This document shows positions 11,101-23,710 of a stretch of 64,000 nucleotides of DNA, piece by piece (the first letter of the stretch is position 1; each line of letters starts with the position of its first letter). The translations under genes and the position numbers were made by a program. The notes under the pieces were generated by a model. The model was not told the DNA's origin, did not search any database, and saw only the letters and a list, made by a program, of their open reading frames with translations. Source of the stretch: Saccharina japonica (taxonomy: Eukaryota > Sar > Phaeophyceae > Laminariales > Laminariaceae); NCBI GenBank assembly GCA_008828725.1, contig MEHQ01002583.1, forward strand, positions 38,618-102,617, read 5' to 3'.

Positions 11101-11971
11101 ATATTGCAATCCAGAGGAACGACGACGAAAGGAAAATAAAAGGAAAAGACAGCGACAATATTAATATTGTTGTGATATTATATTACAGCACAGCCGAGCA
11201 AAGCACAGCAGCAGCAGAGTATATATCATACCTGGTACCTGGTATAATATATATATATATATACAGGTATATACCAGTATATCTCATAATCGTTTATTTG
11301 TAGGAGCAGGGACTAAAGCCAGGAGCCAGGAAGCCTGCAAAAAAAAGTCGAACAGGCTTTCACTGCTGCTGCTATTATGATACTCGTAGCCATCGTTGGT
11401 CGACAGTGAGTGGGCGCTTCACAAAAAATAACAAAAAAATGTACGTACGCATGTTAGCTACGTAACGCATGCTGGTATGTATAAATATATAAATATATAT
11501 GACACTATTAATACTGCTTGTTGTATATATCATATATACCATCAGACATGATGAGCCTAACAGCACGTATTATTATATACCAGGTCTAGTACATACGTAT
11601 TGACATATTGATAGTGGTGGGTGTGTATCGACGAGAACCGAGCTCGAAACGATACCGATAAACTAAAAGTCAATCGATACGATTTTGATGACACAGCAGT
11701 TAGTTACTGCTGTGTGTAGCAAGTAGCAAGTCGATACGCCGCAACTTTTCGTTCAGTACGTTGTAGTCTATACACAGCAGAAAGAACGGAGATGCCAGGG
11801 ATAGCGGGTGAACACGCAAACACGCTGTCGATACGATATAGATCGAAAGTTCCAGATTTCGATATAATAACATTTACGCGTGCTGCAGTGCGTATAATAC
11901 GTACTGGTACTAGGTAAGACATATATATCGTACAATATGTACATACCAAGTACCTACTACGTACGTATTGA

Positions 11972-12139
11972 TATTAAGAAACAGGCTATTTCAGGAAATC
12001 CAGGTGGATATTTATAAGAAAATAAAAGATTCGAGAGCCAGTCGTGATTGTATTGAAATTCGTGAAGAAATCACCCTCTCTCAAATAAGAAACCCAGCCT
12101 GGGCCAGTGTTCTCCTGTTTCTTATTATTAATAGGTGTC
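11972..12139. mobile_element. MITE family 4 copy
   Basis: It shares CTCAAATAAGAAACCCAGCC and the right end TTTCTTATTATTAATAGGTGT with 3353-3508. The left terminus is degraded. Confidence 0.72.
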
Positions 12140-13166
12140 CTGTACCGTACAATACCTGGTATATACATATTTTAAGTATATATAATACGGTACGACGTAC
12201 TTCGTACGTATGATACATACACACTACGATCTATATTCGAGAACCTGTTTTTCTGAGGCTTTCCCGTACCTCACTCAACAACCACCAAAAAGGGCACTGC
12301 CAGATATTTATCGAAGGACTTTTTGCCCTAGATTTCCAATTTTTGCATGTTTTTTTTCGCCCATTTTTTTTAAACCCATATTTTTCTGAAGAAAAAATGT
12401 GGAAATTTGAGAAAAGGGTCTCCGATGATAACGGCCCTAACTTTACACTATATACGCGTACGACACACACATCGGATGCACAGATGCACAGATATTTGAT
12501 AGACCCTCGTTCAAGGAGCCCGGTGAGTGATAAATGTTTGGATCAAAAAGACAAAACCCCTACCGAACCACAGCTCTATTGAAACATTCTTATTTGTGTA
12601 TACGATACCCAACTTTATCAACGTATACACCACACACTGCTGTGCGTACCTACATCATATTTGGTACGTGCCGATATGCATTACGAGTATGGTTTTCCAC
12701 GGTAATTTATTGGGTGTACCCACCGCATCACCACCACCACCACCACCACAACCACCACCACATCATCACTACGACCCCACCAGCACCACCTACTCTACCC
12801 TTTTGTTGTTATATGATATGGCATTTCCTTTAACCCCATTGTTGAGGTTTGGCTTGTAGTAAGTGTCTACTCACTACGAGACTGGTAGGTGTGATCGCCT
12901 GCCTGGACGAGTAATCACCCGCATCTTTTGTCAGAAGACACCCGGGCGACGTAGTAAGCAAATGTACTCTTGTCTGTTGGTACTTAACACCAAGAAGTAC
13001 ACTTAAGCAACAACACCACCCGCAAACTTAAGCAACTACAACTCCCTGGCATGCATTATTGCATTACCTATGCATGCCTATTACTTAGCGACTTGTACGG
13101 TAGTAGTAATGGTTCATCTTGTTGTGTCCCCTCACATACATACATATGCATAACTACATACGAAGT

Positions 13167-13490
13167 ACTAGTAGAAAGGTGCGTATTGAGGCAAGGTGGC
13201 TTCATACTTGCAGCAAGCCGAGTGCGTTCGAAGATAACAAAACGAAAATAATCACAAAATCCCGCCGCACCCAAAACACACCACCAAATCCATAGCAGCC
13301 CGGCGGCTGCGACCACCTCGAGACGGCGTGCGACGAAACACTTCAAACATACCACTAAATCCATGGCAGCCCGACGGCCGCGACCACCTCGAGACGGCGT
13401 TCGACGAAACACGGCCCACACGTTAGCCCATACGCGCCCGCTTCCATAGATCCCGGGTTTGTGGGAATCGGCCCCGTACACCTCTCGCAA
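13167..13490. repeat. Short dispersed repeat K, copy 1 (internal duplication)
   Basis: Begins ACTAGTAGAAAGG, then GAGGCAAGGTGGCTTCATAC and CACCTCGAGACGGCGTGCGA. An internal segment of about 80 bp is duplicated. Copies also lie at 14209, about 21290 and 21628, on both sides of the first Copia element. Confidence 0.75.
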
Positions 13491-14208
13491 TTAGTGGTAA
13501 TTGTGATGAGGTGCTCTAGGGCTATAGAATAGTGGTGAGATAATCGTATAGGTCCAAAGTCTAGTGCCATTCTAAGGTTATTCTCGGATACTGAAGTTTC
13601 CTTGATAGGTAAGATAGGCAGTAACATCGGGGCTTCGAAAGCCCGTAGGAACGTTCTGGACATCAGAATGCCCCTTATGAACATCCCTTAAAAGACGAGA
13701 GAGCCCGTAGAATTAGCTTTTAAAATATCACAGGAGGATTGGTATTACCCCTTGGACACGATAGGCGACACCTGAGGAATAGCTATAAGCACCAGTGGAA
13801 AGTTCCCTAGGCTCTTATAGCTACCCGTCTAGCTGGCTAACAGCGAGAGCAGAAGGGCTTTCATAACTCGAAGCAAACCTATCTTGTCACTCTCCCCAGC
13901 TCTCCCTACCCAGCTCTCCCCATTGACTCTCATCGTCAGGGGGTACTTAAAACACAAGAGGTCTCCAAAACTGAAGACAAGCTGTGGTTCTAAGCTAGCA
14001 ACGATAAAGCCTGCATCCCTTCCACCATACCTCGAGCATCACTGCATTCGGCGTCGACAAAAAATGACAGCTGAGCTTCCCTTCATAATGCCATAAAACG
14101 CAGACAGACAGTACAAATCAGGCAGGCAGACTAATTACACAATGAAAACCTGTACGCACCCCGGTATGAAGAGGCTTTCTTGCCTTACTGGCAAAACACG
14201 GCCTCATT

Positions 14209-14520
14209 ACTAGTAGAAAGGAAAATGAGGCAAGGCGGCCTCATATTTGCAGCAGGCCGTGTGTGTTCGAAGATAAAAGCGAAAACAGAACAAAATTGAA
14301 ATCCCGTCGCACTCAAAACACACCACCACCAAATCCACAGCAGCCCGGCGGCCGCGACCACCTCGAGACGAAGTTCGACGAAACGCGTCCCACGCGTCAT
14401 CCCATAGTCGTCCGCTTCCATATATCGCGGGTTTTGGAAATCGGCCTTGTATAGCTCACCAGGTAAGTCTGTAGGCACTCCGGTATGAAGAGGCGTTTTT
14501 GCCTTACCGGCAAAACAAGG
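14209..14520. repeat. Short dispersed repeat K, copy 2
   Basis: From ACTAGTAGAAAGG through GAGGCAAGGCGGCCTCATA and ACCACCTCGAGACGAAGTTC to a TTTTGCCTTACCGGCAAAAC hairpin. It has AATGAGGC/GCCTCATT inverted ends and no coding capacity. It abuts the left terminal repeat of the Copia element. Confidence 0.75.
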
Positions 14521-15957
14521 TCTTGGTCGCTTTGATCACCCGGCCTCCCTTCTGCTCGTTCGGATTGTTTCAACAGCGACGGTTACAAAAGTTGTGGAAG
14601 ATTGCGTATATATACGCAGCCGTTATTGTGGAATTTTGCCTCGTGCAGGAGGAGAGCCCAAGCACTCCACTCTCTTCCGCTCTCTCTCTTGTTCTGTCCT
14701 CTAATTCAACGACCTTAAGGCATCTCATCCGACTGCGGGGCAGTCAGGGCACTCAGACTCATAAGCTTCGAGCGTACTACTGTAGTAGTGAAAGGTTGAA
14801 TGTTTGAGATCTGGTACCGGAAGTTGCGGATGCCTTCCAAAGGGTCAGCTCAGGAGGAGAAAGACCCTCCCAAACATGAGATTTACCAGCTGAGAGGTGA
14901 GTTTCAGCTGATGATCGAGGAGAGGCAAACTTCAATGATGCATGCCATGAGGAACATGGTGGCCGAGTTCATGAGGAACAACGGCCGATCTGAGTTCAGC
15001 ACTGCTGAGGGAAGCGCTGCTGTAGGGAAGAGGCCACGAGGGGTTGAACTCACTGTTGCATGACAAAAATCCGCTGCTGCTGTAGGCGCGGCAGAAGACA
15101 CGACAGCAGGAAGAGAGACAACACTGTGTGAGGATGCCTCGCGTAATTTTGGAGCGACGGGGCGCAGACGAGCTGCTGTTCCTGTCGAGGTTGACCCAGC
15201 CAGGGTCGGCCAGACCAGCCTGGAAGGACTGGCGAATGGGGTGCATTTCCAGGCGGTGAGTTGGGTGGTGGGTCTGATCTGCCTCTCTCGCGCCATTTGA
15301 ATTTCAAGCACAACGCTGTGCCATCGTTTAGTGACCTGAAGCCAGAATCCAACCCCTGGACCAAGGACGCTCGGTATTATGCCAAAGGCGTAGGGTGCTT
15401 GTTTGCCTTCGTGTCGCATCCGCCGCAGTACTTCCCCATCGGGGAATTGGACACAGGAAACTCGGTGCTTGTCACTAGAGGGCATAGCCGCGAAAGTGTG
15501 CAGATGCGTACGCTGGCGTGGCACTTCCTGTCGACGACTCTCAAGAGCAAGAGCGATAAGAGTATACTGCACAGCTGTACATCGCCGAGGGAAGCGTGGG
15601 ACGCCATCTCCTTGGGTGGTACGGCCCTCAAACGACAGGGGCCAAAATCGATATCTCCAGACGCCTTAATAGTTCTAAGATAGCGCCGCTGAGTAACCTC
15701 CTAGAAGAGACGGGCAGGATCGAGCATCTTGCCGCGGAGAAGCGTACAGCAGGCCTTGCACTTGACGGCCACATGCTGTACACCATCGTCATCGACGCTT
15801 TGCCTGCCGAATACGAGGTGGAGGGTACGGAACCTGGCATATCGTGACAGTATCGGTCGCGATGACGTCATTAAGGCTGTTCGAGATACGCACCACCGGC
15901 GTTCTGGAAATAAGAAGAGGTCCAACGCTGGCCATGCTGGCCATGCTATGTAAACGC

Positions 15958-16211
15958 GCGCTACGATAGAGGAAGGTATACCTTTTTTTGGCTGAAACGT
16001 TTTCTGAATGGCCTAGTAAAGGCTCCTTATCCCAAAATCGTCGTAATTTCATTCTTGTGTTGCAAAAACTTTCATTTTTACACGCAGACCATGGGAGTAT
16101 TCATCGGGCAACACTTTTATTTCCCTCCAAAACCAGCCGTCGGGTGAGGCATGGAGCTCCTCAAGTGCCACCCTAAAAAACGGCGTGGTGCACCTCTACC
16201 GTAGCATGCGT
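15958..16211 (+). mobile_element. MITE family M copy nested in Copia element 1
   Basis: Left end GCTACGATAGAGG, then GGTATACCTTTTTTTGGCTG, GGAGCTCCTCAAGTGCCACC and right end TGCACCTCTACCGTAGCATG. It is about 254 bp with no coding capacity. It is homologous over its length to 56603-56852 and, in reverse, to the ends of 33658-34820. Confidence 0.88.
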
Positions 16212-19200
16212 CTGTACGCCGGCGGCGGCGGCGGCGGTGGTGGAGGTGGCCGCGAGAAAGGCGGTGGCGGCGGCCGTGACCACGGGAAAGGTGGAGACGG
16301 CGGCAAAGGAAAGGCGGAGAGCATGAGAAGCACGGAAGAGGCAGTGGAGGCACCAACGAGGGCGGTGGTGGCTCGGCCACGGCTGCCGTTGGTGATGGCA
16401 GCAGCGCCAAACCCGCCGAAGGTAGTACCCTCGAGGTGAGGTGCTACAGGTGTGGCAATAAGAGCCATCTGATTTCCGACTGCGCGGCGAAGCTATGCAG
16501 CCGATGCCGAGGAGGGGGGCACACTGCCGATGTTTGCCCCACGTCTATGGATAATCGATGCAGTCGATGCAACGGACTGGGGCACGCTGCTGGTGTCTGC
16601 CCCTCGTCGAACGAAGAGGCAATGCTGGCGGTGTCGAGCGAGCTTGGGGCGACGGACGACGACGGCGATGGTAAGGCCCAGGCCCCAGCTTTCAAGGCCG
16701 AAGGGACAAGCGAGTGTAGTGATGTTTTGGGTAGAATGGAGGAAGGGGAGTTGGCCTGGCAGGTAAGAGACGAGGCCTGGATTTTCGATAATGAAGCGTC
16801 TACTCACATGACGCCGTCAGTAGATTGCATGATCAGATACGGAGAATACAACTTGAAACTGCGCATCGCCGATGGTTCAACTCGCTCGATCGAATGATAC
16901 GAGACGATCTCGTGCAAGTGCTGCTGACTAACGTTGCACACGTGCCAGACCTCCGCTACCACCTATTTTCCTTGCCAACTCTCGTCAAAAACGGCCACAC
17001 TTTCGAAGGGGGCCCCACGGGGGTTGTTGTCCGGCTCAAGTCAGAGCGTTCTATCGCGTTTCAGCTGAGTGGGACCCTGTACAGCCTTTACGGCTACTGG
17101 ATCGACAGCAGTAGTGGGGACAAGGCCTGTGTTGTTCTCGCCCCAGGGCAACTGACCAATAGCTCCGTGATTAACATCAACGACTACAACTGCGCAGCTG
17201 GACACTCCCACGAGGTACTACTCCGCACGATCGTCCTCGAGGGAGAGCTGTTGGAGTATAGAGGGTGCTCCATGGCGAAGGGTCTCCGCAAAGGTATCAA
17301 ACGTTCCAAGCACACACGAGCAGATAAGAAGCTCGGGAAGGTTTTGGTTGATTTGAGCGGACCTAAGGTGGTGGAATCTCTCGCGAGGAAGCGATACCTT
17401 CTCATTGTGCGCGATGACTTTCACGGTATATGTGGGTGTAGTTTAAGCGCCACAAGTCGGATGCCGCGGCATTGTTCGAGCAGTTCCTAGCGAATACTCG
17501 TGCAGACGATGTCCCTTCGAAGGTGGCGATCGTTCGATGAAATGAGGGTGGTAAATTCCGCGGGGGGAAGATGTAGACCTGTGAAGATTATAGGTATCAA
17601 GCAGGAATTCACGACGGTCGACAGTTCCCAGTTTCATGGGCTAGCCGGGCGTGCGATAGGCTTGATCGAGACGACCGCAATGGCGGGCCGAATCCAGGCT
17701 CGTGAGCGTTTTCCCGGCGCGTAGTTACCGGCAGCTGAGTATTTATGGGCTGAAGCGTCGCACTGGACGTGCAGTGCTTTCAGCTGCACAGTAGCCACCG
17801 CTAACCCAGCGAGCAAGCCGCCATACGAGAGGTGGTATGGTAACCCTCCCCGGTAGTACTTTTACCTTTCCTCAAGCCTGGCAACTGCAAGGTGAAGAGG
17901 GAGAACAAATCCCAGGCGAAAGCACAGGAGTGTCTTCACTTTGACCCTGCTGCTTTACCTTGACCCTGCACCCAACTACCTCCAAGACTCTGTACGACTG
18001 CTAACTAGACACCGTACTGTGCTAATCACGCGAAATGTCACCTGACAACGCGTGTCGCCTGCACCACCTATACCTGCCCAGATACATGACTCCCTGTCCA
18101 CGGAAGAGGGGGGGTCGGAGGAAGAAGACGAGAGCACGTCGGGTTAAGGTGGTGGAGGGGTGGTGGATAAGCTGGACAACGGTCTGGCTCACCTGAACGA
18201 CCTTGAATCGACGTGGGGCTTCGATCTGGACGCGTTTTTGGAGGAGCGCGCCCAGCAGGCACCTGCCGCCAACAATGCCGCCAACGGAGCAGCCGAGATA
18301 CTGGATGCGTCTCAAGGGGGTGCGGTGAACGCCTCCTCGACCCTGGTGGGAAGGGCCGAAACAGCCGAGTCGATGGGTTCGTCTCAAGGGGGCGTCGTGG
18401 ACGCCTGTTCGCCGGCGGAAAAGAGGTTTGAAAGCGGCCCGGGCGAAGCATCAGCCTCCGACATCGATCAAGGGGACGGTGAGGACCTCCCTGCGGTCCT
18501 GTCGGGGGGGGGAGCACACGAGCTCAGCAGCTGGGGATGGCTCGCCACGATAATACGGGGCCGGACACGGGGTCAGAGGCGATGCCTGGAGGTTGAACCT
18601 GTTGGACGTCAGCTAAGGATGAAGCCTGGGGTCGCGGACGCGCCGCTTGCGGAAGCGTACTAGTGGACGAGGTCCGGGAGTATGCTGAAGAGTACATCCT
18701 GGACGACGGAGGACGCAATGGCCTTGATGGTTGGAGGATTTGCTGTGGAGAACAAAGGGGAGTTGACCGTGCGCATGCCGAATGGTTTCCCAGAAGACGT
18801 AGAACCGCTCCTGCAGTCTGTAGCAGATGTAATGAGCGGTCTCAATACAAAGAATCGTGGCACTAGGCCATGCAGAGTGAGTTGAACGGTCACGAAACGA
18901 CCGGCACGTACGAAGCCCTGACATCGCCGCCGCAGTCCGTAGCAGATGCAATGGGCGTTTTCAATACAAATCATCGTGGCAGAAGACCATGAAGATTGAG
19001 TTGGACGGTCACAAAACGACCGTGACGTACGAAGCCTCGACACCACCACAAGGGCGGAAACCTGTAGGCGCGAAGTGGGTGTTTAGACGGATACGGATGG
19101 CTTGATAGTAAAGACGAAAGCTAGACTTGTGGCTAATAGATTAGCTAGGCGCAGGATGTAGATTACTTTCAAACGTTCGCACCAACTCCCTCGTCAGCGC

Positions 19201-20804
19201 CAGTTAAAATTCTGGCGGCTGTCGCCAATGAACTCGATTCTATTTTTTTTTCCATTTAGACGTCGCACAAGCTTTTATTTGCGCGAAACTCGACGCCAAG
19301 ATATACATGAAACTACCCGGTGGGTGTGGTGACAGGTTAGGCAAAATCTTTCGCCTGAAGCGATCGCTGCATGCTCTGAAGCAGAGCAGACGGCAGTGGG
19401 CCGGACAATTGGTAGATACCGTGGTAGAGTACGGTATGAAGCAGTGTAGGTGTAATGGTATGGGCTAGGAAGGCCGGTAATTACCTCTGCATAGGTAATT
19501 GGTCCGTTTTCGTATAACTTGGATGGCATTCGTATTCGGTATTCGGGGTATTTATAATATCTGTGGGCCATACTTGAAGCCCATCCCGAGACAGATGTCA
19601 TCTGGCTCGGGGTTTAATAAAAGCTGCTTCTCTTCTACGCTTGACTCTACGGAAAGTGACTAACACCAAGGATGCTTAATAGACAAACCTGCAAGGGGAT
19701 ACTCTGTGTCTCACCCAGTCTTATCACCTAGGACTATTCCATGTGTTTTTGGCATGGTTGTGGGCGGCAAGGTAGCACTGGATATAGCTATTCATCGTGA
19801 AGATGACATCGTGATTGCGGGATCGGATGATACATGCAGAGACGTCCATGTCGCGTTAGATACGAAGTTCCCCACTAACAACCTCGTCGAACTGACTTGG
19901 TACACTGGTTGCTTTTAAACGCGACTGGGAATTAATTGGGGACATTGGAGATTACGCAGGAGGCGTTTATTGAGAGCATGTTAAACCGTTTTAGCGTGAA
20001 CTCGTCATCTGACATTCCCGCGACCCCTGGTGTGGGACAAGGTCCAAGAGAGGAAGGCGAGCCTGGTAGAGACTGACCGTAAAGGAGGCTGTGGGCAGTT
20101 TGATGTGACTGTCGACCATGACTAAGCCAGACATCTCGAACACTGTGCATGCTGTGGCACGACACTCTCAATCTTACGGAGAGGCACTGGAAGACAGTTA
20201 TGAAGATTATGGCATACCTTCACGGGACCAGGGGTATGGGACTAACGTTTGTGCGGGGTTCAGGATTGGATTTGACTGCGTGTAGGGATGCCGACTACGT
20301 CGATAAGTTGACCGTCAGGGGTTCGGTATCGGGGACGGTAATTACCCTGGGGGGTGCGGCTATCAGTTGGACAAGTAGTATGCAGAGGTGTGCTACGTTG
20401 TCCACAGGAGAGGCAGAATACGTCGCCCTGGGTGAAGGGATGAAGGAGGCTTAGCTTACGGGCGCAGTATTATCGTTTATTTGTCCAGAGCTAAGCGGGT
20501 CATGTGTCCGGGTTTTTGAGGTTAACCAGGGAGCCATAACGTTGGCTGATAACCCTCTTAGTTCTGCGTGGAGCACCCCCATTGGCGCGCGCTTTTACTT
20601 CGTTAGATAGCTACTTCAGGCGAAGAATGTCGACGTTCAGTTTGAAGCTTCGAAGCGCAGCACGCGGATATATTGACGAATCCCTTGCTGCGACCCATTT
20701 TAAGTATCACCGTAGGTTCTTGTTGAATCTGCTGTTGGAGGGTGAGTAAGGTGTATGAGCATTATCCGATGTACCATGCGTGAGTGATGCGAGGAATAAT
20801 TTGT

Positions 20805-21290
20805 CAGGTCGCCACCCCGCGGTACTTTGAGGGGCATGGGTGAGTAGGGTACCACTAGGCCTTTTATTTTCTGGCCATGGTCATCGTTTGGAATATGGCC
20901 GTTGTTTCAACTGCAATTCTTTGGAGTATATGGGTTACACAGGGGGTTTTGACCCGGTGGCTGGGTTTCCTCCAGCGAGACTGTTGTTGGCGGTTAGGCC
21001 CTAGCTTGTCTTGACCACCCCTTTGGTCTTGTCACTGCTGTCAAGAGCCAGAGAGGGTATTCGTTTCGACCGTTTAAGCAGCGACGGTTAAAAACGCTGT
21101 AGACGGTTGCATATATATATTGGCAGACGTTATTGTGGAAGTTTGCCTCGTACGGGAGGAGAGCCTGCGCACTCCGCCCTCTCTCTCGTTCTGTCCTCTA
21201 ATGCAATGACCTTGAAGCATCTCATCCGCCTGCGAGGCAGTCAGGGCATCCAGACTTGTAAACTACGAACACCCTCATTACTACTGTAGC
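20805..21290 (+). repeat. Right LTR of Copia element 1
   Basis: About 485 bp. Its second half (from CAGCGACGGTTA, through TTATTGTGGAA and GTTCTGTCCTCTAAT, to CATCTCATCCG) matches 14570-14770. The first half has no partner at the left end, so the left LTR is incomplete. The whole matches 59091-59560 of Copia element 2. Confidence 0.78.
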
Positions 21291-22016
21291 AGAGAGGTAA
21301 TGAGACAAGGCGGTCTCATACTTGCAACAGGCCGTGTGTATTTAAATAAACAAAACCCGAACATTTTGAAAATTGAAATCCCGCCGCACCCAAAACATAG
21401 CACGAAATCCACAGCAGCTCGGCTACCGTGACCACCTCGAGACCGGGTGCGACGAAACACGTCCCACGCGTTAGACCATACCCGCTCGCTTCCATAGATC
21501 CCGGGTTTGTAGAAATCGGTCTCGTACAGCTCTCGCTATCAGGGATAATGCCATAAACCGTAGACAAGACAGACGAATTAAATAGTGAAGAGGTCTTTTT
21601 GCCTCATTGGCAAAACACGGCCTCATTACTAGTAGAAACCTAAAATAGGCCAGGTAGCCTCATACTAGCAGTAGACCATGTGCGTTCGAAGAAAAATAAC
21701 CGAAGAACACACATTGAAATCCCGACGAGCTCAAAACACACCACCAAGAACTCGAAGGGGCCCGGCAACCGCGACTACCTCGAGACAGCGTGCGACGAAA
21801 CACGCCCCACGCGTTATCCCATACTTGCCCGCTTTCATAGATCCCGAGTTTGTGGAAATCTTCTTATTCTTCTTTCTCTGCCGTAAAACGCAGGCAGACA
21901 GTACATAGCACACATCATACAGACTAACTACATAATGTAAGCCTGTACGCACACGGGTGTGAAGAGTCTCTTTTACCTTGAAGGCAAAACATGGCCTCGG
22001 TTGCTTCGCTTCCTCG
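21290..22016. repeat. Short dispersed repeat K, copies 3 and 4 in tandem
   Basis: Two head-to-tail copies (about 21290-21628 and 21628-22016) joined by GGCAAAACACGGCCTCATTA and CTAGTAGAAA. Each carries CACCTCGAGAC or CTACCTCGAGAC and a CCCATAC-CCCGC-TTCCATAGATCCCG block. Confidence 0.75.
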
Positions 22017-22084
22017 GCCTTGCCTTATTACAATACGCAGATAACTTATACCTGGTACTGTAGTACATATGTAGAGCCCGTTTT

Positions 22085-22394
22085 AGCTCGGAACTGTTTT
22101 TAATGAATTTCGAAAATAAAAAATGTGAAGGATGCGGGTTTTATTTGGTCGAGGCTGGCCTTTCGGCCACCCGGAGTTGTTTTCGGAAAAACGTAACTTA
22201 AACACACGGTGGAGCGGCGTGACTGCCTTTTCAGACGTCGAGCCCTCGAAAGGGTAGGGGTTCGGGGTCGGGTTCGGGTTCGGGTTAGGTCTGGGGTCGG
22301 GTTGGTCTGGACCGACGAGCAATGTTGAAGTCGACCAAACACGCCCTGCGCAAAGTTCTGTGCCGACCAGTCCTGCACAACGAACGCCTCTAAT
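22085..22394. repeat. Diverged relative of the 3860-4142 element
   Basis: It shares GGCTGGCCTTTCGGCCACC, TTTTCGGAAAAACG and the GGGTTCGGGTTCGGGTTAGG-type tract with 3900-4060. The terminal arms are no longer recognisable. Confidence 0.68.
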
Positions 22395-22880
22395 TTGGTG
22401 CGTTTTTCCAATTCGACGTGGCATGTTCCATGACACCGAAGCAATTCACGCAAACTTGAGCCGTGCCATCGATTGCTTCAGAGGCGAGATTCATTATTCC
22501 CGAGAGGCAGGGTCATCGGAGCAGCCGCAGCGCGAGTTACGACGGTCCCTAGCACAGAGTAGACCACCCGTGGCAATTATACCACTACAAGGCCTTGGTA
22601 AATCCAGTTGTACACCCCTCTTTGCTTCCCAAACCACCCCGACCAGGTCACGACTTCGCTCGCTGTATCCCCGTAACTGCTGCCCGCGTGGGGCTCCGGG
22701 GCTGCTCCAGCCACCCACGTCATCTCAAGAGCGGTAGCCTCTTAACCGGTGCCAGCAGAAATAACCTGCCGCTGGCCACGACGACCCGGGTAGGACGCGG
22801 GCCGTCGCTCGCCTCGTCGGTTGCCCACGGGTGTTCGTTGGCCCTTGTGTGTTATTATAGTTTTCAACACAACACGCCAT
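22395..22880. repeat. Dispersed repeat G, copy 1 (about 490 bp)
   Basis: By eye about 80% similar to 37137-37640 in the same orientation. Shared blocks include GATTGCTTCAGAGGCGAGAT, TTCCCGAGAGGCAGGG, GCCTCTTAACCGGTGC and GTTGCCCACGGGTGTTCGTT. No coding signature; class unknown. Confidence 0.75.
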
Positions 22881-23551
22881 TCCTCGATAGGGCCCAACGT
22901 CACATGTTTTACTAAATTCTATTCAAATACGATTAATGTTTATTCAAATACGATATTTTTAGTTCCTCGTGATATCAGGTCCTTACAGATCAGTGACAGT
23001 GCAATACTACGATGGCAGTGGCGTTTTCGAAATAGCAGGGGCCGCGTTAATTACAGCCACGCCCCATTTTGTGTGTGGCCAATTTCGCCCCCCATCGCAT
23101 CTCGCTCATTTGGTCATCGCAACAAACCTGTGGAATAGATCAACCAGTTATCATCTAGATTCCTTGTTGGATGACCTTCTCCCCGTGCACCAGAAGTCCA
23201 CTCTGCCCCTCTGGGGTACGTACGAGCGCACCTCTCGACTCGGTCCGATCATCGCCTGACTTGAGGTTGGTCAGATTATTATGATATGCTCATGATGTGT
23301 CTTCGATGCGTATTGTAAGCATGATGTGATCCTGTTCCACTCGGTGCATGTTGTAAACGGTGATCCTTCGAGTACATGCACGGATAGCCCATGCATGGAT
23401 CGTTTGTCTCATCCCGACCCTAGACCTCATGTCCGTTCAATTATCACTTCGCTACATGGTGTCCAATCCGAGAATCGAACTCGGGTTTCCGCACTTCCGC
23501 ATATACTACACGCATAGACACTAAACACTTACACTTGCACGCTTTCTTGCA

Positions 23552-23709
<158 letters not shown>

Positions 23710-23710
23710 T

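Larger units (their letters stand above)
14548..21295 (+). mobile_element. Ty1/copia LTR retrotransposon, broken (Copia element 1)
   Basis: Parts in order: partial left LTR (about 14548-14797), a gag-like region, zinc knuckles (CYRCGNKSHLISDC) at about 16439-16560, a protease-like patch with an FDNEASTHMT motif at about 16770-16830, an integrase-like region to about 17870, reverse transcriptase remnants at about 19020-19600, an RNase H region at about 20130-20455 and the right LTR (about 20805-21290). Protease-integrase-RT-RNase H order marks the copia superfamily. The overlapping LTR portions look about four-fifths identical by eye, so the insertion is old. It is broken, with roughly ten or more breaks, and one MITE is inserted in the gag region. 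It is the same family as the element at 53.6-59.6 kb. Confidence 0.88.

Noticed and set aside
10574-11158. 194-codon minus-strand frame ending near a SINE
   Set aside because: It is the complement of the SINE body; the same peptide pieces recur wherever the SINE does.
23461-23495. tRNA-like T arm (GTTCGATTCTCGG on the minus strand)
   Set aside because: No matching box A or stem at tRNA spacing could be found.
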